Below are positions 17,462 to 25,765 of a stretch of 30,765 nt of DNA, one piece after another. A program made the translations under genes and the position numbers. The DNA lies in NCBI GenBank assembly GCA_001970955.1, contig MPUH01000882.1, forward strand, positions 1 through 30,765, given 5' to 3'. The notes under the pieces were generated by a model. It ran no database searches and was not told the origin of the DNA. It saw only the letters and a list, made by a program, of their open reading frames with translations. The stretch is from Stentor coeruleus. Its lineage: Eukaryota > Ciliophora > Heterotrichea > Heterotrichida > Stentoridae. How positions within the stretch are numbered: the stretch's first letter is position 1; each line of letters starts with the position of its first letter.

Positions 17462-18550
17462 ATGGATTATCACAGCCGCTTAAACAGCATCTTGGCAAAA
17501 CCAGGTAACAAAACTTGTGCTGACTGTAACGGAAGAAATCCTCGTTGGGCTAGTATATCACTAGGTGTATTTGTCTGTATTCGTTGTTGCGGTCTTCACA
17601 GAGCACTTGGCACTCACATTTCAAAAATGAAATCTACAACCCTAGACAAGTGGTCTCCTCAAATGTTCGCGATATTTGAAGCTATTGATAACGATATAGC
17701 AAATTCATACTGGGAGTCTAGCATGCCAAAAAATCACAACAAGCCTGTTGAAAGCACAACAGCTCACTCAGTCGAGATGTTTTTACGCGACAAATACGAA
17801 CGCAAGCTATGGATAGGCTCAGGTCCTGACCCAGTTTCAATGTCTTTGCAACCTAAGGCAGTAGTTCGTGAAGTGAAAAAAGAAGAAGTCAGACGAGAGG
17901 AAAAACGCCCTGCATCATCAGGACCAGTGATAACAGATCTTTTAGCAGATTCCCCAAGCATACCTTCTTCCAATCAGCCGATATCTTTTCCTTCAGCAAT
18001 ATATCATTCTCATTCAGTCGCTCACCATCATCATCATTCAAGTTCACCGCCAGGAATTAGTCCATCTTTTCCTCAAGCTCATATTGCCCATAGTCCAAAC
18101 CCAGCATTGTTTTCAGCTTTTCAAAACCCTCCTCCTAACAATCAATTCCCTCAGTTTGAAAGTCCAGCTAATCCTCAGTTCCCTCCAGTAGCTAATAATC
18201 AGAATCAAGGATTTGCTATTCAAAATCAGTATAGTGGGTATCAGAACAACTTTGTAGCTGAAAATTACCCTAATGCAAAAAGCCAATTAAGCCAAAACTA
18301 TGGATCTAGTCAATATGCTAATGTTAATCAAGCACCGAATGTTGTTTATAATCAGCAGAATCCACCAATCAATTATAGTCAAGTTGAAGCTGAGAAAAAC
18401 AAAAAAATCAATCAAGTCCTTTCGATGTATGGACCTCAAAGCACACCTGCTCCAAGTAATAATAATACGGGTTTCAAACCACTTGGGGCTATTGCTGCGC
18501 AGAATTTTTTCAGCCAAAACTCTAGGTCACAGCCTTATCCTACTTTTTAA
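17462..18550 (+). CDS. ArfGAP with long Asn/Gln/Pro-rich tail (SMAP/AGD5-like)
   Basis: This is predicted to stimulate GTP hydrolysis by Arf GTPases in vesicle traffic. The N-terminal ArfGAP domain (about 5-120) has the zinc finger C19-x2-C22-x16-C39-x2-C42 and the catalytic arginine finger R47 in GLHRALGTHISKMKSTTLDKW. The NKTCADCNGRNPRWASISLG wording and the position of the domain at the extreme N-terminus resemble the SMAP and plant AGD5 groups. The remaining 240 residues are low-complexity, rich in Asn, Gln, Pro and Ser, with a HHHHH run at about residue 190. They are probably a disordered coat-binding tail. The 362-aa frame is uninterrupted and ends in TAA. Confidence 0.92.
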   Translation: MDYHSRLNSILAKPGNKTCADCNGRNPRWASISLGVFVCIRCCGLHRALGTHISKMKSTTLDKWSPQMFAIFEAIDNDIANSYWESSMPKNHNKPVESTTAHSVEMFLRDKYERKLWIGSGPDPVSMSLQPKAVVREVKKEEVRREEKRPASSGPVITDLLADSPSIPSSNQPISFPSAIYHSHSVAHHHHHSSSPPGISPSFPQAHIAHSPNPALFSAFQNPPPNNQFPQFESPANPQFPPVANNQNQGFAIQNQYSGYQNNFVAENYPNAKSQLSQNYGSSQYANVNQAPNVVYNQQNPPINYSQVEAEKNKKINQVLSMYGPQSTPAPSNNNTGFKPLGAIAAQNFFSQNSRSQPYPTF

Positions 18551-18871
18551 GTAATTTCGATGATTATCAGAATAGTTTAGAAATTTATAAATAAATTGGT
18601 CTGTGAAAATAGCCACACCATTTTTAGGTCGTTGGGGGTTTTTAGACATAACCTTAAGGTATAGTTTAATATGAAACTATGGCTTTGGAGTAATTTTTGA
18701 GTTTTTATTAGAGAATTGAGAGTTTACGCTCTAGAATAAACTTCATTTTTTTTCTTGGTTTAGAAACGGTATTTCACAGATCATATAAAGTCAGTCGAAT
18801 ACCCTAAACCGAGCTTACTACATCATAAAACTTGGATAAACTTATTCTTCCCATCAGAAAATCTAATAAAT
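18551..18871. other. intergenic gap, nothing recognised
   Basis: These 321 bp lie between the ArfGAP stop and the PKA start on the same strand. They contain a small palindrome (ACCTTAAGGT at about 18650) and a G-run (about 18631-18638) but no coding or RNA feature. Confidence 0.55.
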
Positions 18872-19897
18872 ATGGAAAGAGAAAAGATCGAAATCAACTC
18901 TAAAGAACAAGCCGAGTTCCTGCCAGAGAAGTTTACATTAGACAGTTTTGATATACTTAGCACAATAGGTACAGGAGCATTTAGTAGGGTTCGTTTAGTA
19001 AGAAGCAAAGAGTGCGCATATAGTAAACCCATGGCTTTGAAAATCCTAAAAAAGACCCTTATCTTAAAACAGAAGCAAATAAAATATCTTTACTGTGAAA
19101 AAGAAGTAATGGAGCTCTTAGATCACGCCTTTATCACAAAGCTCATAACAACCTTTCAAGACCAGCGTTATGTATGCTTCCTAATGGAATATGCTTGCGG
19201 GGGTGAACTGTTTACCCGTATGAAAAAAATGGGTACATTGCCTCCATCGCACGCACAGTTTTATATAGCTGAAATAATGCTAGCTCTTGAATATCTTCAC
19301 AGCAAGAGTATTGTATACAGGGATTTAAAACCTGAGAATATTATGATTGATAGGTCAGGCCATATAAAGCTGGTAGATTTCGGATTTTCAAAAGTTGTTC
19401 ATGATAAGTAAGAACTACTTAGGTGCTTGACTATATGTGGAACTTCTGAGTATTTAGCCCCTGAAATGATAATGGGAAAAGGTCATGGACTTGAAGTAGA
19501 CTGGTGGGCTCTTGGAATACTTGTTTATGAAATGCTTATAGGCCAGCATCCTTTTACTGGGGCAAACCCAATGGCGGTTTATCAGAAAATCATTATGGGC
19601 CGGATAAATTTTCCAAGTCATTTAGAACAGCCTGTCAAGTCGCTGATATCAGGATTGCTTGAACAAAATCCAAGTAAAAGAATAGGATTTAAAGACGGAT
19701 ATAACAATGCAAGAAATCATGAATGGATGAATTCTGTAGATTTCAATGCTCTTATTACTAAAGAAACTTCAGCTCCATGGACTCCAGAAGTAAGGGATGA
19801 GTTTGACACTAGCTATTTTGACACTTATCCAGAATCTACTGAGCTGTGCTCAATTCCATTATTGACAACAGCTCGAGATCCCTTTGCAGGGTTTTGA
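18872..19897 (+). CDS. cAMP-dependent protein kinase catalytic subunit (AGC kinase), two exons
   Basis: Exons 18872-19407 and 19423-19897 join across a 15-nt intron to give 336 residues. It phosphorylates Ser/Thr targets once released from a cAMP-bound regulatory subunit. Visible parts are: Gly loop GTGAFSRV (33-40), ATP lysine in MALKIL (K57), YRDLKPEN (catalytic D151), DFG (169-171), activation-loop CLTICGTSEYLAPE with the phospho-Thr position at T182, and DVDWWALG-like EVDWWALG. The C-terminal AGC tail has DTSYFDTYPES, matching 'DTSNFDDY', and ends in FAGF, the PKA FxxF hydrophobic motif. All catalytic residues are present. The protein closes in TGA directly after FAGF, which shows TGA is a stop here. 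Without splicing, a TAA directly follows the exon-1 lysine codon. Confidence 0.95.
19408..19422 (+). other. 15-nt spliceosomal intron in the PKA gene
   Basis: The sequence is GTAAGAACTACTTAG. Removing it restores the kinase activation segment (DK|CLTICGTSEY). Retaining it gives an immediate in-frame TAA. The adenosine at intron position 10 is preceded by T, as in the other two introns. Confidence 0.95.
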
Positions 19898-19945
19898 TTT
19901 GATAGTTTATTTATTTTGCCATAACAACAATGAAAGACTTACTAC

Positions 19946-21484
19946 TTAAAGTTTTATTTTTTTGCTTGGTTTTGGCTCTGATTTTTCAATTTTCTTTTTC
20001 TTTTCAGTTTTCATTTCTTGGCTGAGCTCTTGGAAGTTTTTGAAGAATTCTGAAGACCTTGTGAATTTAGTTTTTGGCTGTTTTTTACGTTCAAGTAGCT
20101 CTTTTCGTGCTTTTTCTTCTTTGACAAGACGCCGGTATTCAAATTTCTGACCTTTTGGATCTTGGGCCATTTTGTTCATTATTTTCATAACTCTCTCTTT
20201 TCGTCGAGTGCGCAGAGTGGACTTATGTCTTTTACGAATTGCGTTTTTGTCACTTTTTGTATGCTCTTCTTTGGATTTTAGAACTGCATTTTTTGGATCA
20301 AATACTTCATTTGGCGTTTTGAGTCCTTCAGAACTTTTGCCAAATGGAAGCTGCTCTTCAAGAACTAAAGCTGGGACACTAGCACTTTTAATTTCTAGAT
20401 CTTTGAGTACGGGTTTTGCTACTGGATGAAGACTACTCATTAAATCCAAATTATAGCACAATTTTCTAAAAATTACAGTCACTTCCTTTTTAGCTCTTTC
20501 AGTTTCAGTGTTCACAGGAATATGCAAAACTTGTTTTTTGAAATCTTCTTCATACAATTCAGCTAAACTTTTCTTAGACTTTTCATAATCCATAAAATCC
20601 TCAGCAGCAGTTTTAGTTTCTACTTTCTCCACAGGCCTTTTAGGTTTAACATCATCATAAAGCATATCAAGAATTCTTTGTTTGATAATATTTTCAATTT
20701 CATCTGTAACTTCTTTTGTTTGTGTCTGTGGTGCAGGGTTCCTAGCGATTTCAAAGTCTAGTTCTTCATCAAGCAAAGAGTTCTTAGGTCTACTTTTCGA
20801 GTTTATTTCTCCCTTCATTTGCCAAGGCTTTTGGTTTACAAGTTTTTCCTCAAGTCTTTCCATTTCATCTTCATCCACAAGACTGAACATTTTTTCTTGT
20901 TCTTCTTCACTAGAATGTTCTTCTGGATCCTTATAAAAGTCTTGATATTTTTCTTTGACTTCTTCATCTTCTGACTGACTTTCAGACTCTTCATCAGAAG
21001 CTGAAAATCCAGGGTCATCTTTTTCCATATCCCCTTCATCAGCAAATCTGACCATTTCATCAGGGTTAAAAAAGTCTTGTTCTCTTGCTTCTTGATCTTC
21101 TTGGTCTTCTTGAATTTTTTGTGGTGCTTCATCAGCTATTTCTTCTTCATCATCTTCTGAATGTTTTTCTAAGTCAGACTCATTATCTTGAGATCCATGC
21201 GAAGAGTCTACTGATATGTCTTCATCATCTTCATTGTCTTTTTCTAATGCTTTTGCTTTTACAAGCTGGTCTTCTTCATCAAGTTTCTTTGAGATTTTTT
21301 TGGAAAGTAAAGAAATTTGACCCCAGATTTGTTCTTCGTCAAAGTTTTTAGTCAGAATGTATTCTTGCAAACTTTCAGTAAGGACTTCCAGGGTTTTTAA
21401 AGATCTTTCAGCTAAGGAAGTGCTTGGAGTTAGCAGGTATGTAGCATCAGGGATAGTACCTATTAGCTCCTTAAAGCTTTCCAT
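19946..21484 (-). CDS. MPP10: Mpp10-like U3 snoRNP protein (18S rRNA processing)
   Basis: Mpp10 is part of the U3 small nucleolar RNP/SSU processome that cleaves pre-rRNA to release 18S rRNA, acting in the nucleolus. The 512-residue protein has an N-terminal helical part, then an extended acidic region (about 78-215) rich in Asp, Glu and Ser. The conserved core holds DFFNPDEMVRFADEGD (about 136-151), VNQKPWQMKGEI (about 215-226), SLLDEELDFEI, and ELYEEDFKKQVLHIP, which are recognisable Mpp10 blocks. A Lys-rich C-terminus suits nucleolar targeting. Family members are about 550-680 aa, so this is a compact version. It converges on PKA with 48 bp between stops and is divergent from the next gene with 53 bp between starts. 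Confidence 0.88.
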   Translation of the reverse strand: MESFKELIGTIPDATYLLTPSTSLAERSLKTLEVLTESLQEYILTKNFDEEQIWGQISLLSKKISKKLDEEDQLVKAKALEKDNEDDEDISVDSSHGSQDNESDLEKHSEDDEEEIADEAPQKIQEDQEDQEAREQDFFNPDEMVRFADEGDMEKDDPGFSASDEESESQSEDEEVKEKYQDFYKDPEEHSSEEEQEKMFSLVDEDEMERLEEKLVNQKPWQMKGEINSKSRPKNSLLDEELDFEIARNPAPQTQTKEVTDEIENIIKQRILDMLYDDVKPKRPVEKVETKTAAEDFMDYEKSKKSLAELYEEDFKKQVLHIPVNTETERAKKEVTVIFRKLCYNLDLMSSLHPVAKPVLKDLEIKSASVPALVLEEQLPFGKSSEGLKTPNEVFDPKNAVLKSKEEHTKSDKNAIRKRHKSTLRTRRKERVMKIMNKMAQDPKGQKFEYRRLVKEEKARKELLERKKQPKTKFTRSSEFFKNFQELSQEMKTEKKKKIEKSEPKPSKKIKL

Positions 21485-21537
21485 ATTGAGATTATAAAAG
21501 CTGCTCTGAAGTTTTGTGAGGAAAGCAATATGGTAAT
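21485..21537. promoter_or_regulatory. 53-bp bidirectional promoter region
   Basis: Only 53 bp separate the start codon of the Mpp10 gene (minus) from that of the basic-protein gene (plus). Both 5' leaders and any core promoter elements must fit here or overlap the coding regions. No TATA-like or other known motif is assigned. Confidence 0.55.
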
Positions 21538-22470
21538 ATGAAAAAAATACGCCAATTCTTTAATGAAAGCAGAGATCAAGCTGTACCTTTTGCCCTTCCA
21601 GCTTTGAAGAGTTACAAGCAAAATATGTTGTTTCCTGAAGATGCTAAACAGATAAAAGGTATGGATTTGCCATTGTCAGATATACCTGAAGAAGAAGTTC
21701 AACCTCGATCTAAAACTAGCAATTTCAGAGGCAGAAGCCAGCCATCTTCAACTCCTCTAAAAGGTATATCTCCAAATCGTCCACTAAGAAAGCCTCTGTC
21801 CAACAATCCTATTTCAAAAAAAACATTGGTGCCAATGAAAAAGCCTTCTTTGCATCGACCCATAGGAGATCTTCATCAAAAATCCCCAGGGCGTTCCCAA
21901 AAACTCCCAACTCGAGATAAAAAACCTATACTTAAACCCCAAAGTACTTTAGAAAAATTTCCAAATATATTAGAAGAACCTTCTAAACCTCCTGAATTGT
22001 TCACAAAACTACTAAGTCAATTTAATAAGCCTAAATCCATTGAAGAACCCTCTCAGCCTTCTAGATCTTCAACAAGAACACCAACAAAAACTATTCCTAA
22101 AAAACCTATTAAGCCTATGTCAGCGAGACCTTTAATGCGCTCGGTTGATTCAGAAATTAAACATAAAATCCCAATGAGTGTTAGAGGACATGAAAATGGA
22201 AGCAAATCAATTTCTTCAATAAAATCTTTAGGACATCCGAAATTTGCAAGAATTCTTCATACTGATATTATTTCTTTAAAGAATGAGACTAGTGGGAGTA
22301 CTTATAAGGCGGATTTAAAGCATGAACAATCTGATATAAGAGACCAAAGGCACTCTGCGGCAAGATCAGTAAGTCGCAAAAGACCAAAAAAGAAAAAAGG
22401 CTATAGTTTTTTTGACTTTGACATAGGCCCATTTAAAATGAGTGATCTCAGTATCTATCCTTTATTATAA
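21538..22470 (+). CDS. basic, proline-rich disordered protein, unknown function
   Basis: I do not recognise this 310-residue protein. It is rich in Lys, Pro, Ser and Arg through residues about 55-215, with repeated KP/RP motifs (for example RPLRKP, KKPIKPMSARP), so it is probably disordered. A basic cluster RKRPKKKK lies near residue 283, which could be a nuclear signal, followed by a hydrophobic/aromatic C-terminal segment (YSFFDFDIGPFKMSDLSIYP) that may be a binding motif. It has no coiled coil, membrane span or zinc site. The start is bounded by a very short divergent promoter shared with Mpp10. A microtubule- or nucleic-acid-binding role would fit the composition but is a guess. Confidence 0.7.
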   Translation: MKKIRQFFNESRDQAVPFALPALKSYKQNMLFPEDAKQIKGMDLPLSDIPEEEVQPRSKTSNFRGRSQPSSTPLKGISPNRPLRKPLSNNPISKKTLVPMKKPSLHRPIGDLHQKSPGRSQKLPTRDKKPILKPQSTLEKFPNILEEPSKPPELFTKLLSQFNKPKSIEEPSQPSRSSTRTPTKTIPKKPIKPMSARPLMRSVDSEIKHKIPMSVRGHENGSKSISSIKSLGHPKFARILHTDIISLKNETSGSTYKADLKHEQSDIRDQRHSAARSVSRKRPKKKKGYSFFDFDIGPFKMSDLSIYPLL

Positions 22471-22520
22471 TAAACAAATAATAATGTAATTTCGATATAA
22501 AAAGTTACAAATTTATACAT

Positions 22521-24011
22521 TTATCTTATTTTATTAAAGGAAAAGCTGTAATCTCTAAATTTAGGGCTGTTTTTAAATGAACTTTTTATCTCTGACAATT
22601 TTAAATCAGCAGATTTATTCACTCTTCTATTGATTTTACTCTTTCCTGTTATAATTTTTTTAATCTTAATCCTTATGGGTCTAGATTGACTATTTTTAGG
22701 ATATGAAGGCTCTTTCGGGATATGCCTTCCAGTACTAACAAATCTTCCTCTACTAATTAGTTTTACTATCGGATGATTAGTTTTTATTCCATGACTCGTA
22801 TTAGGAGTTATAGCTCTTTTAGGTGAAAAAGGTTTTCTCGGTACTTCATTTTCTTGAAAATAAGACCCACCAGTGCTTTCAATTTTTTTTTCAATATATT
22901 TTCTGTGACGAAAATTAGGTTTGTTAGCCATAATCAGAGCAAAATTTTCAATCGGAGGTTTAGGAACAATACTTTTTTCTGAAGACATCTCTATAATTCC
23001 AGGAGAAGCTTTATGTTTTTTCATTAGCAAGTAATATGTTGTAGTTATATGATTATGCTTGTTAGCTTCTATACATTTTTGACTATGTTCTAAGTCAAAA
23101 TTATAGTCTGCTAGTTTTTTAAGGATTTCTCGATTTATTGGTATTGGGTTGTAGCCTACTAGTATGCCAAGTGAACTTTCAGAAAAAACTTGTTTAAACC
23201 AAGAATGCTGTCTGATTTCAGGGATAGTATAACGTGTTGAAGGGTCAGTATTTAGAATACAAGACATCATGTCTTTTGTTAAAGAAGTTACCCAATCAGG
23301 AATTTCATAGTCACAGCTAAGAATTTTCTTATATAGTTGTGCTGTGTTTGGGTCTTCAAATGGTAAGTATCCACTTATCATGGCAAATAAAATGACCCCA
23401 CAGCTCCATAAGTCAACTTTAAGCCCGTCATATTTGTTCCCAGAAATCATTTCTGGAGCAGCGTAACAAGGGCTTCCGCATGCAGTTTGCAATAGCTCGC
23501 CATGTTTATAAGTGTTAGATAAACCAAAGTCAACGATTTTGATATTGTTATTTGCATCTAGAAGCAAGTTTTCTGGTTTTAAGTCCCTATGAACTACTCC
23601 TAGTTTATGGATGTATTCAACTCCAGATATAATTTGCTGAAAAAACTTGCAGGCTTCAATATCATCTAATCGTGATTTAGCTACAATGTAATCAAAAAGC
23701 TCACCTCCACTAGCGTATTCCATTATCAAGAACAAATGCTTTGGTGTTTCAATGATCTAAATATTATTTACCTCGTATAACTGTATAATATTTGGATGTC
23801 TTATCAATTTCAATATGTGGATTTCTCTTGCTACTCTTTCAACATCAGAAACATCTTTAATCCGCTCTTTTTCTAATATTTTTATTGCTACTTTTTCTTG
23901 AGTAAGTGTATGAGTTCCTAACTTGACTTTTCCGAATGTCCCTTCTCCTATAGATTTATCCAGTGTATAATGTCCAATGATCTTAACTTTCTTTTGAGGC
24001 AAATTTTCCAT
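22521..24011 (-). CDS. SNF1/AMPK-like Ser/Thr kinase (CAMK group), two exons
   Basis: Exons 24011-23772 and 23756-22521 join across a 15-nt intron to give 491 residues. The kinase domain (about 13-268) shows the Gly loop IGEGTFGKVKLG, ATP lysine VAIKIL, HRDLKPENLLLD, DFG, and the SNF1-type activation loop LLQTACGSPCYAAPEMI with the T-loop Thr for an upstream (LKB1-like) kinase. YDGLKVDLWSCGVILFAM and DPSTRYTIPEIRQHSWF close the domain. A stretch at about 285-325 (INREILKKLADYNFD...ANKHNHITTTYYLL) resembles the UBA/auto-inhibitory region of AMPK-related kinases. The last 150 residues are basic and disordered, with no KA1 domain seen. It could be an energy-sensing or a MARK/BRSK-type kinase; the domain alone does not decide. 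Confidence 0.92.
23757..23771 (-). other. 15-nt spliceosomal intron in the SNF1-like kinase gene
   Basis: On the coding strand the sequence is GTAAATAATATTTAG. Its removal joins ...IIQLYE to IIETPKHLFLIMEYA, the normal hinge region of this kinase group. Left in, it gives an in-frame TAG. Position 10 is A preceded by T, as in the other two introns. Confidence 0.95.
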
Positions 24012-24199
24012 TGTTTATTGTATTAGCAGATTTAAACATGAAAGTCATTATTCTCTACTGAGCTAAAAATCAAAAAAAATCTAATCCTTAATTAAATACA
24101 TAAAACTATTCCTTTATTGTATAGTCTTTCATCAACCTTCTAAAAAACTTCATCTATTTTTCTGCTACTATAATTAATAAACATTTTCAATTGTGAGCT

Positions 24200-25198
24200 A
24201 TGGAACCATATCCTCGTATATTTAATTATCATCGACGCAAGCAATTAGAAGCTGAGCGAGTTGAATGTTCAGCTGAAGAGTATATTGATTATAGCAAAAT
24301 TTCCATCTATCTTCAAGATGCAACAAAAGTTATGCTTGATCGGCGGGAAGAAAAGCCCTTAGAACTACTACAAGAATAGTAAGGCTTACTCAGTTTCAAT
24401 CTAGCTCTCAAAGGTGAGCATGTTTTGCTTCGTGACTATGCATTTATCTCAGCCTCACTTTACAATCGTTCTTGTTTCATGATCCAAATGAACGCAATTT
24501 TTCACTCTTCTCCATATTTTAAAGTAGTCACAGCTCTTGATTATCATCAATGCCTATGTTTACTTTGTTCTGATTTCCCAAGGACACTTATAGCAGAAGC
24601 TGCAAAGATTTTACCTCCTCATCCTAACTATCCTTCAACTAAGACTGATACTTTTATATCAACTTTATCTCAAGAGCCTGCTTTGTTTGATAAATTCGAA
24701 ATCGAAGATCTAAGATTAAGTGTGCAGTTGTTTTTTTACTTTGCTGAATTTATGGAAAAGGTTAAAGAAGTTTTTAATGAACTCAGCTGTGGAGATTATG
24801 AAAATGCTCAAGTGACGATATCTTTGCTTTACACAGCTTTAGAAGGTCTTTACAAGAAAGTTAAAATTTATTTATACCCACCTTTTGAGCTGGTTGCAGA
24901 AGCTATTATCATAAAGTCACAGAAGAAAATGAAAATGAATCCAGATGATGTGTATTTGATTGAAGAAATGCAAGGGTTTATGACTGGAGCTGGGACGATA
25001 AGCTTTAATGAATTCACTTATGTAAGGAATATACAGAATTTAATGAGAATAAACAAGCTAGATAAAGCTATAGCGGCACAAGGGACTTATGTTCAGCCAC
25101 AAGAAGAGAAGCTTAAAGAAATAGTGTTGCAAGAACCTCCACCTGTAGAATCTTCAGGTCAGCAGGTAAGAAGAGTAAAGTCTAAAAAAAAAAAGTAA
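24200..25198 (+). CDS. CSTPP1: CSTPP1 (C11orf49) homologue, tubulin polyglutamylase complex regulator, two exons
   Basis: Exons 24200-24378 and 24394-25198 join across a 15-nt intron to give 327 residues, close to the human protein of about 331. The human protein associates with centriolar satellites and the tubulin polyglutamylase complex and affects microtubule glutamylation. Matches I recognise by eye, in the same order: an early LQDATKVMLDRRE region, EYFNLALKGEHVLLRDYAFI (human 'EYFNSVCQGTHILFREFSF'), YNR about 85, DYHQCLCLLCSDFPRTL followed by AEAAKI (human 'YHCLLQLLCPDFPLELTQKAARI'), and FFYFAEFMEKV ('QFYYSEFLDSV'). The last 40 residues are basic. Exon 1 alone ends in TAG. The protein is predicted to act on cilia or cortical microtubules, which fits a ciliate. 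The next gene starts 18 bp after its stop. Confidence 0.78.
24379..24393 (+). other. 15-nt spliceosomal intron in the CSTPP1-like gene
   Basis: The sequence is GTAAGGCTTACTCAG. It splits a Tyr codon (TA|T) and its removal produces the conserved LLQEYFNLALKGEHV segment. Retention gives TAG as the next codon after Glu59. Position 10 is A preceded by T. Confidence 0.93.
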
Positions 25199-25216
25199 AC
25201 ATTAGAAATTTAAATT

Positions 25217-25744
25217 ATGGAGGGTTCTTTAAAAAGAAAAAATATTGAAGGGGGAAGCACATATCTTAGTAAGAAAGTAAAGGTTGCTGATGAGGATACT
25301 GAGAAAAGAGATAAGGAAAATCATAAAAAGCAACCCCAAGAAAACAATTTAGATATAGATGCAAATAGTAGTAAAGTGAGGGTTTTTAAAATTGAAGGAT
25401 GCAAAGATAAAAAAACTTATCTTAAGCGATTTACTATATCTCATGTACCTCACTTCTCAATTTCCCCTGTATCTCATGAATTAAATAAATCTACAGAAAG
25501 GTTTAAATTTAATCAAAGTTTAAAGCCAATTAAGGAAAGAAATGAATGCTTTGAGACAAGTGCTTTTAAGCTTAATAAAACTCATACATTCAAAGCTAGA
25601 CCAGCTCCTAATTTTGGGTCTCCTCTAAGGCCTATGAAAAGTACTAAAAAACTCACAATCCCCATAGAGCCGGTTTTCCATACTGAAATCAGAGCTCATA
25701 TCAGACAAACTTCGCTAGACAGACACAAAAATCAATTACCTTAA
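25217..25744 (+). CDS. small TPX2-motif protein with KEN box
   Basis: This 175-residue basic protein carries, at about 122-162, KTHTFKARPAPNF...SPLRPMKSTKKLT...EPVFHTEIRAH. That follows the TPX2/TPXL pattern 'F.A.P.P.F....P...S.K..T.P.PF.L.TE.RA' of microtubule-associated spindle proteins. The N-terminus has a bipartite-like basic signal (KRKN...SKKVKV, 6-23). A KEN box (K33-E34-N35) is the degron that APC/C uses to destroy TPX2-type proteins after mitosis. It therefore probably binds microtubules near chromosomes or in the mitotic micronucleus and is cell-cycle regulated; this is inference from motifs. The start lies 18 bp after the CSTPP1-like stop and its stop 21 bp before the RING gene. 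No Aurora-binding N-terminus is recognised. Confidence 0.65.
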   Translation: MEGSLKRKNIEGGSTYLSKKVKVADEDTEKRDKENHKKQPQENNLDIDANSSKVRVFKIEGCKDKKTYLKRFTISHVPHFSISPVSHELNKSTERFKFNQSLKPIKERNECFETSAFKLNKTHTFKARPAPNFGSPLRPMKSTKKLTIPIEPVFHTEIRAHIRQTSLDRHKNQLP

Positions 25745-25765
25745 TTTCTTTAATTTATTTATAAA

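Noticed and set aside
18287..18554. Frames overlapping the ArfGAP tail on both strands
   Set aside because: They arise from the low-complexity Asn/Gln codons; the ArfGAP frame is continuous from its zinc finger.
19962..21351. Several plus-strand and alternate-frame reading frames opposite Mpp10
   Set aside because: They mirror the Lys/Glu-rich and acidic codons of Mpp10 (Ser/Phe/Leu-rich antisense or Lys-rich shifted frame) and have no independent features.
19408..24393. Reassigned stop codons (TGA=Trp as in Blepharisma, or TAA/TAG=Gln)
   Set aside because: PKA ends in TGA exactly at its C-terminal FxxF, other genes end in TAA and TAG, and apparent in-frame stops in the three split genes vanish on removing 15-nt introns.
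25190..25225. Splice joining the CSTPP1-like gene to the TPX2-motif gene
   Set aside because: The only GT-AG candidate across the stop is 11 nt (GTAAACATTAG), shorter than the lineage's introns, and the downstream ATG and basic N-terminus make a good separate start.
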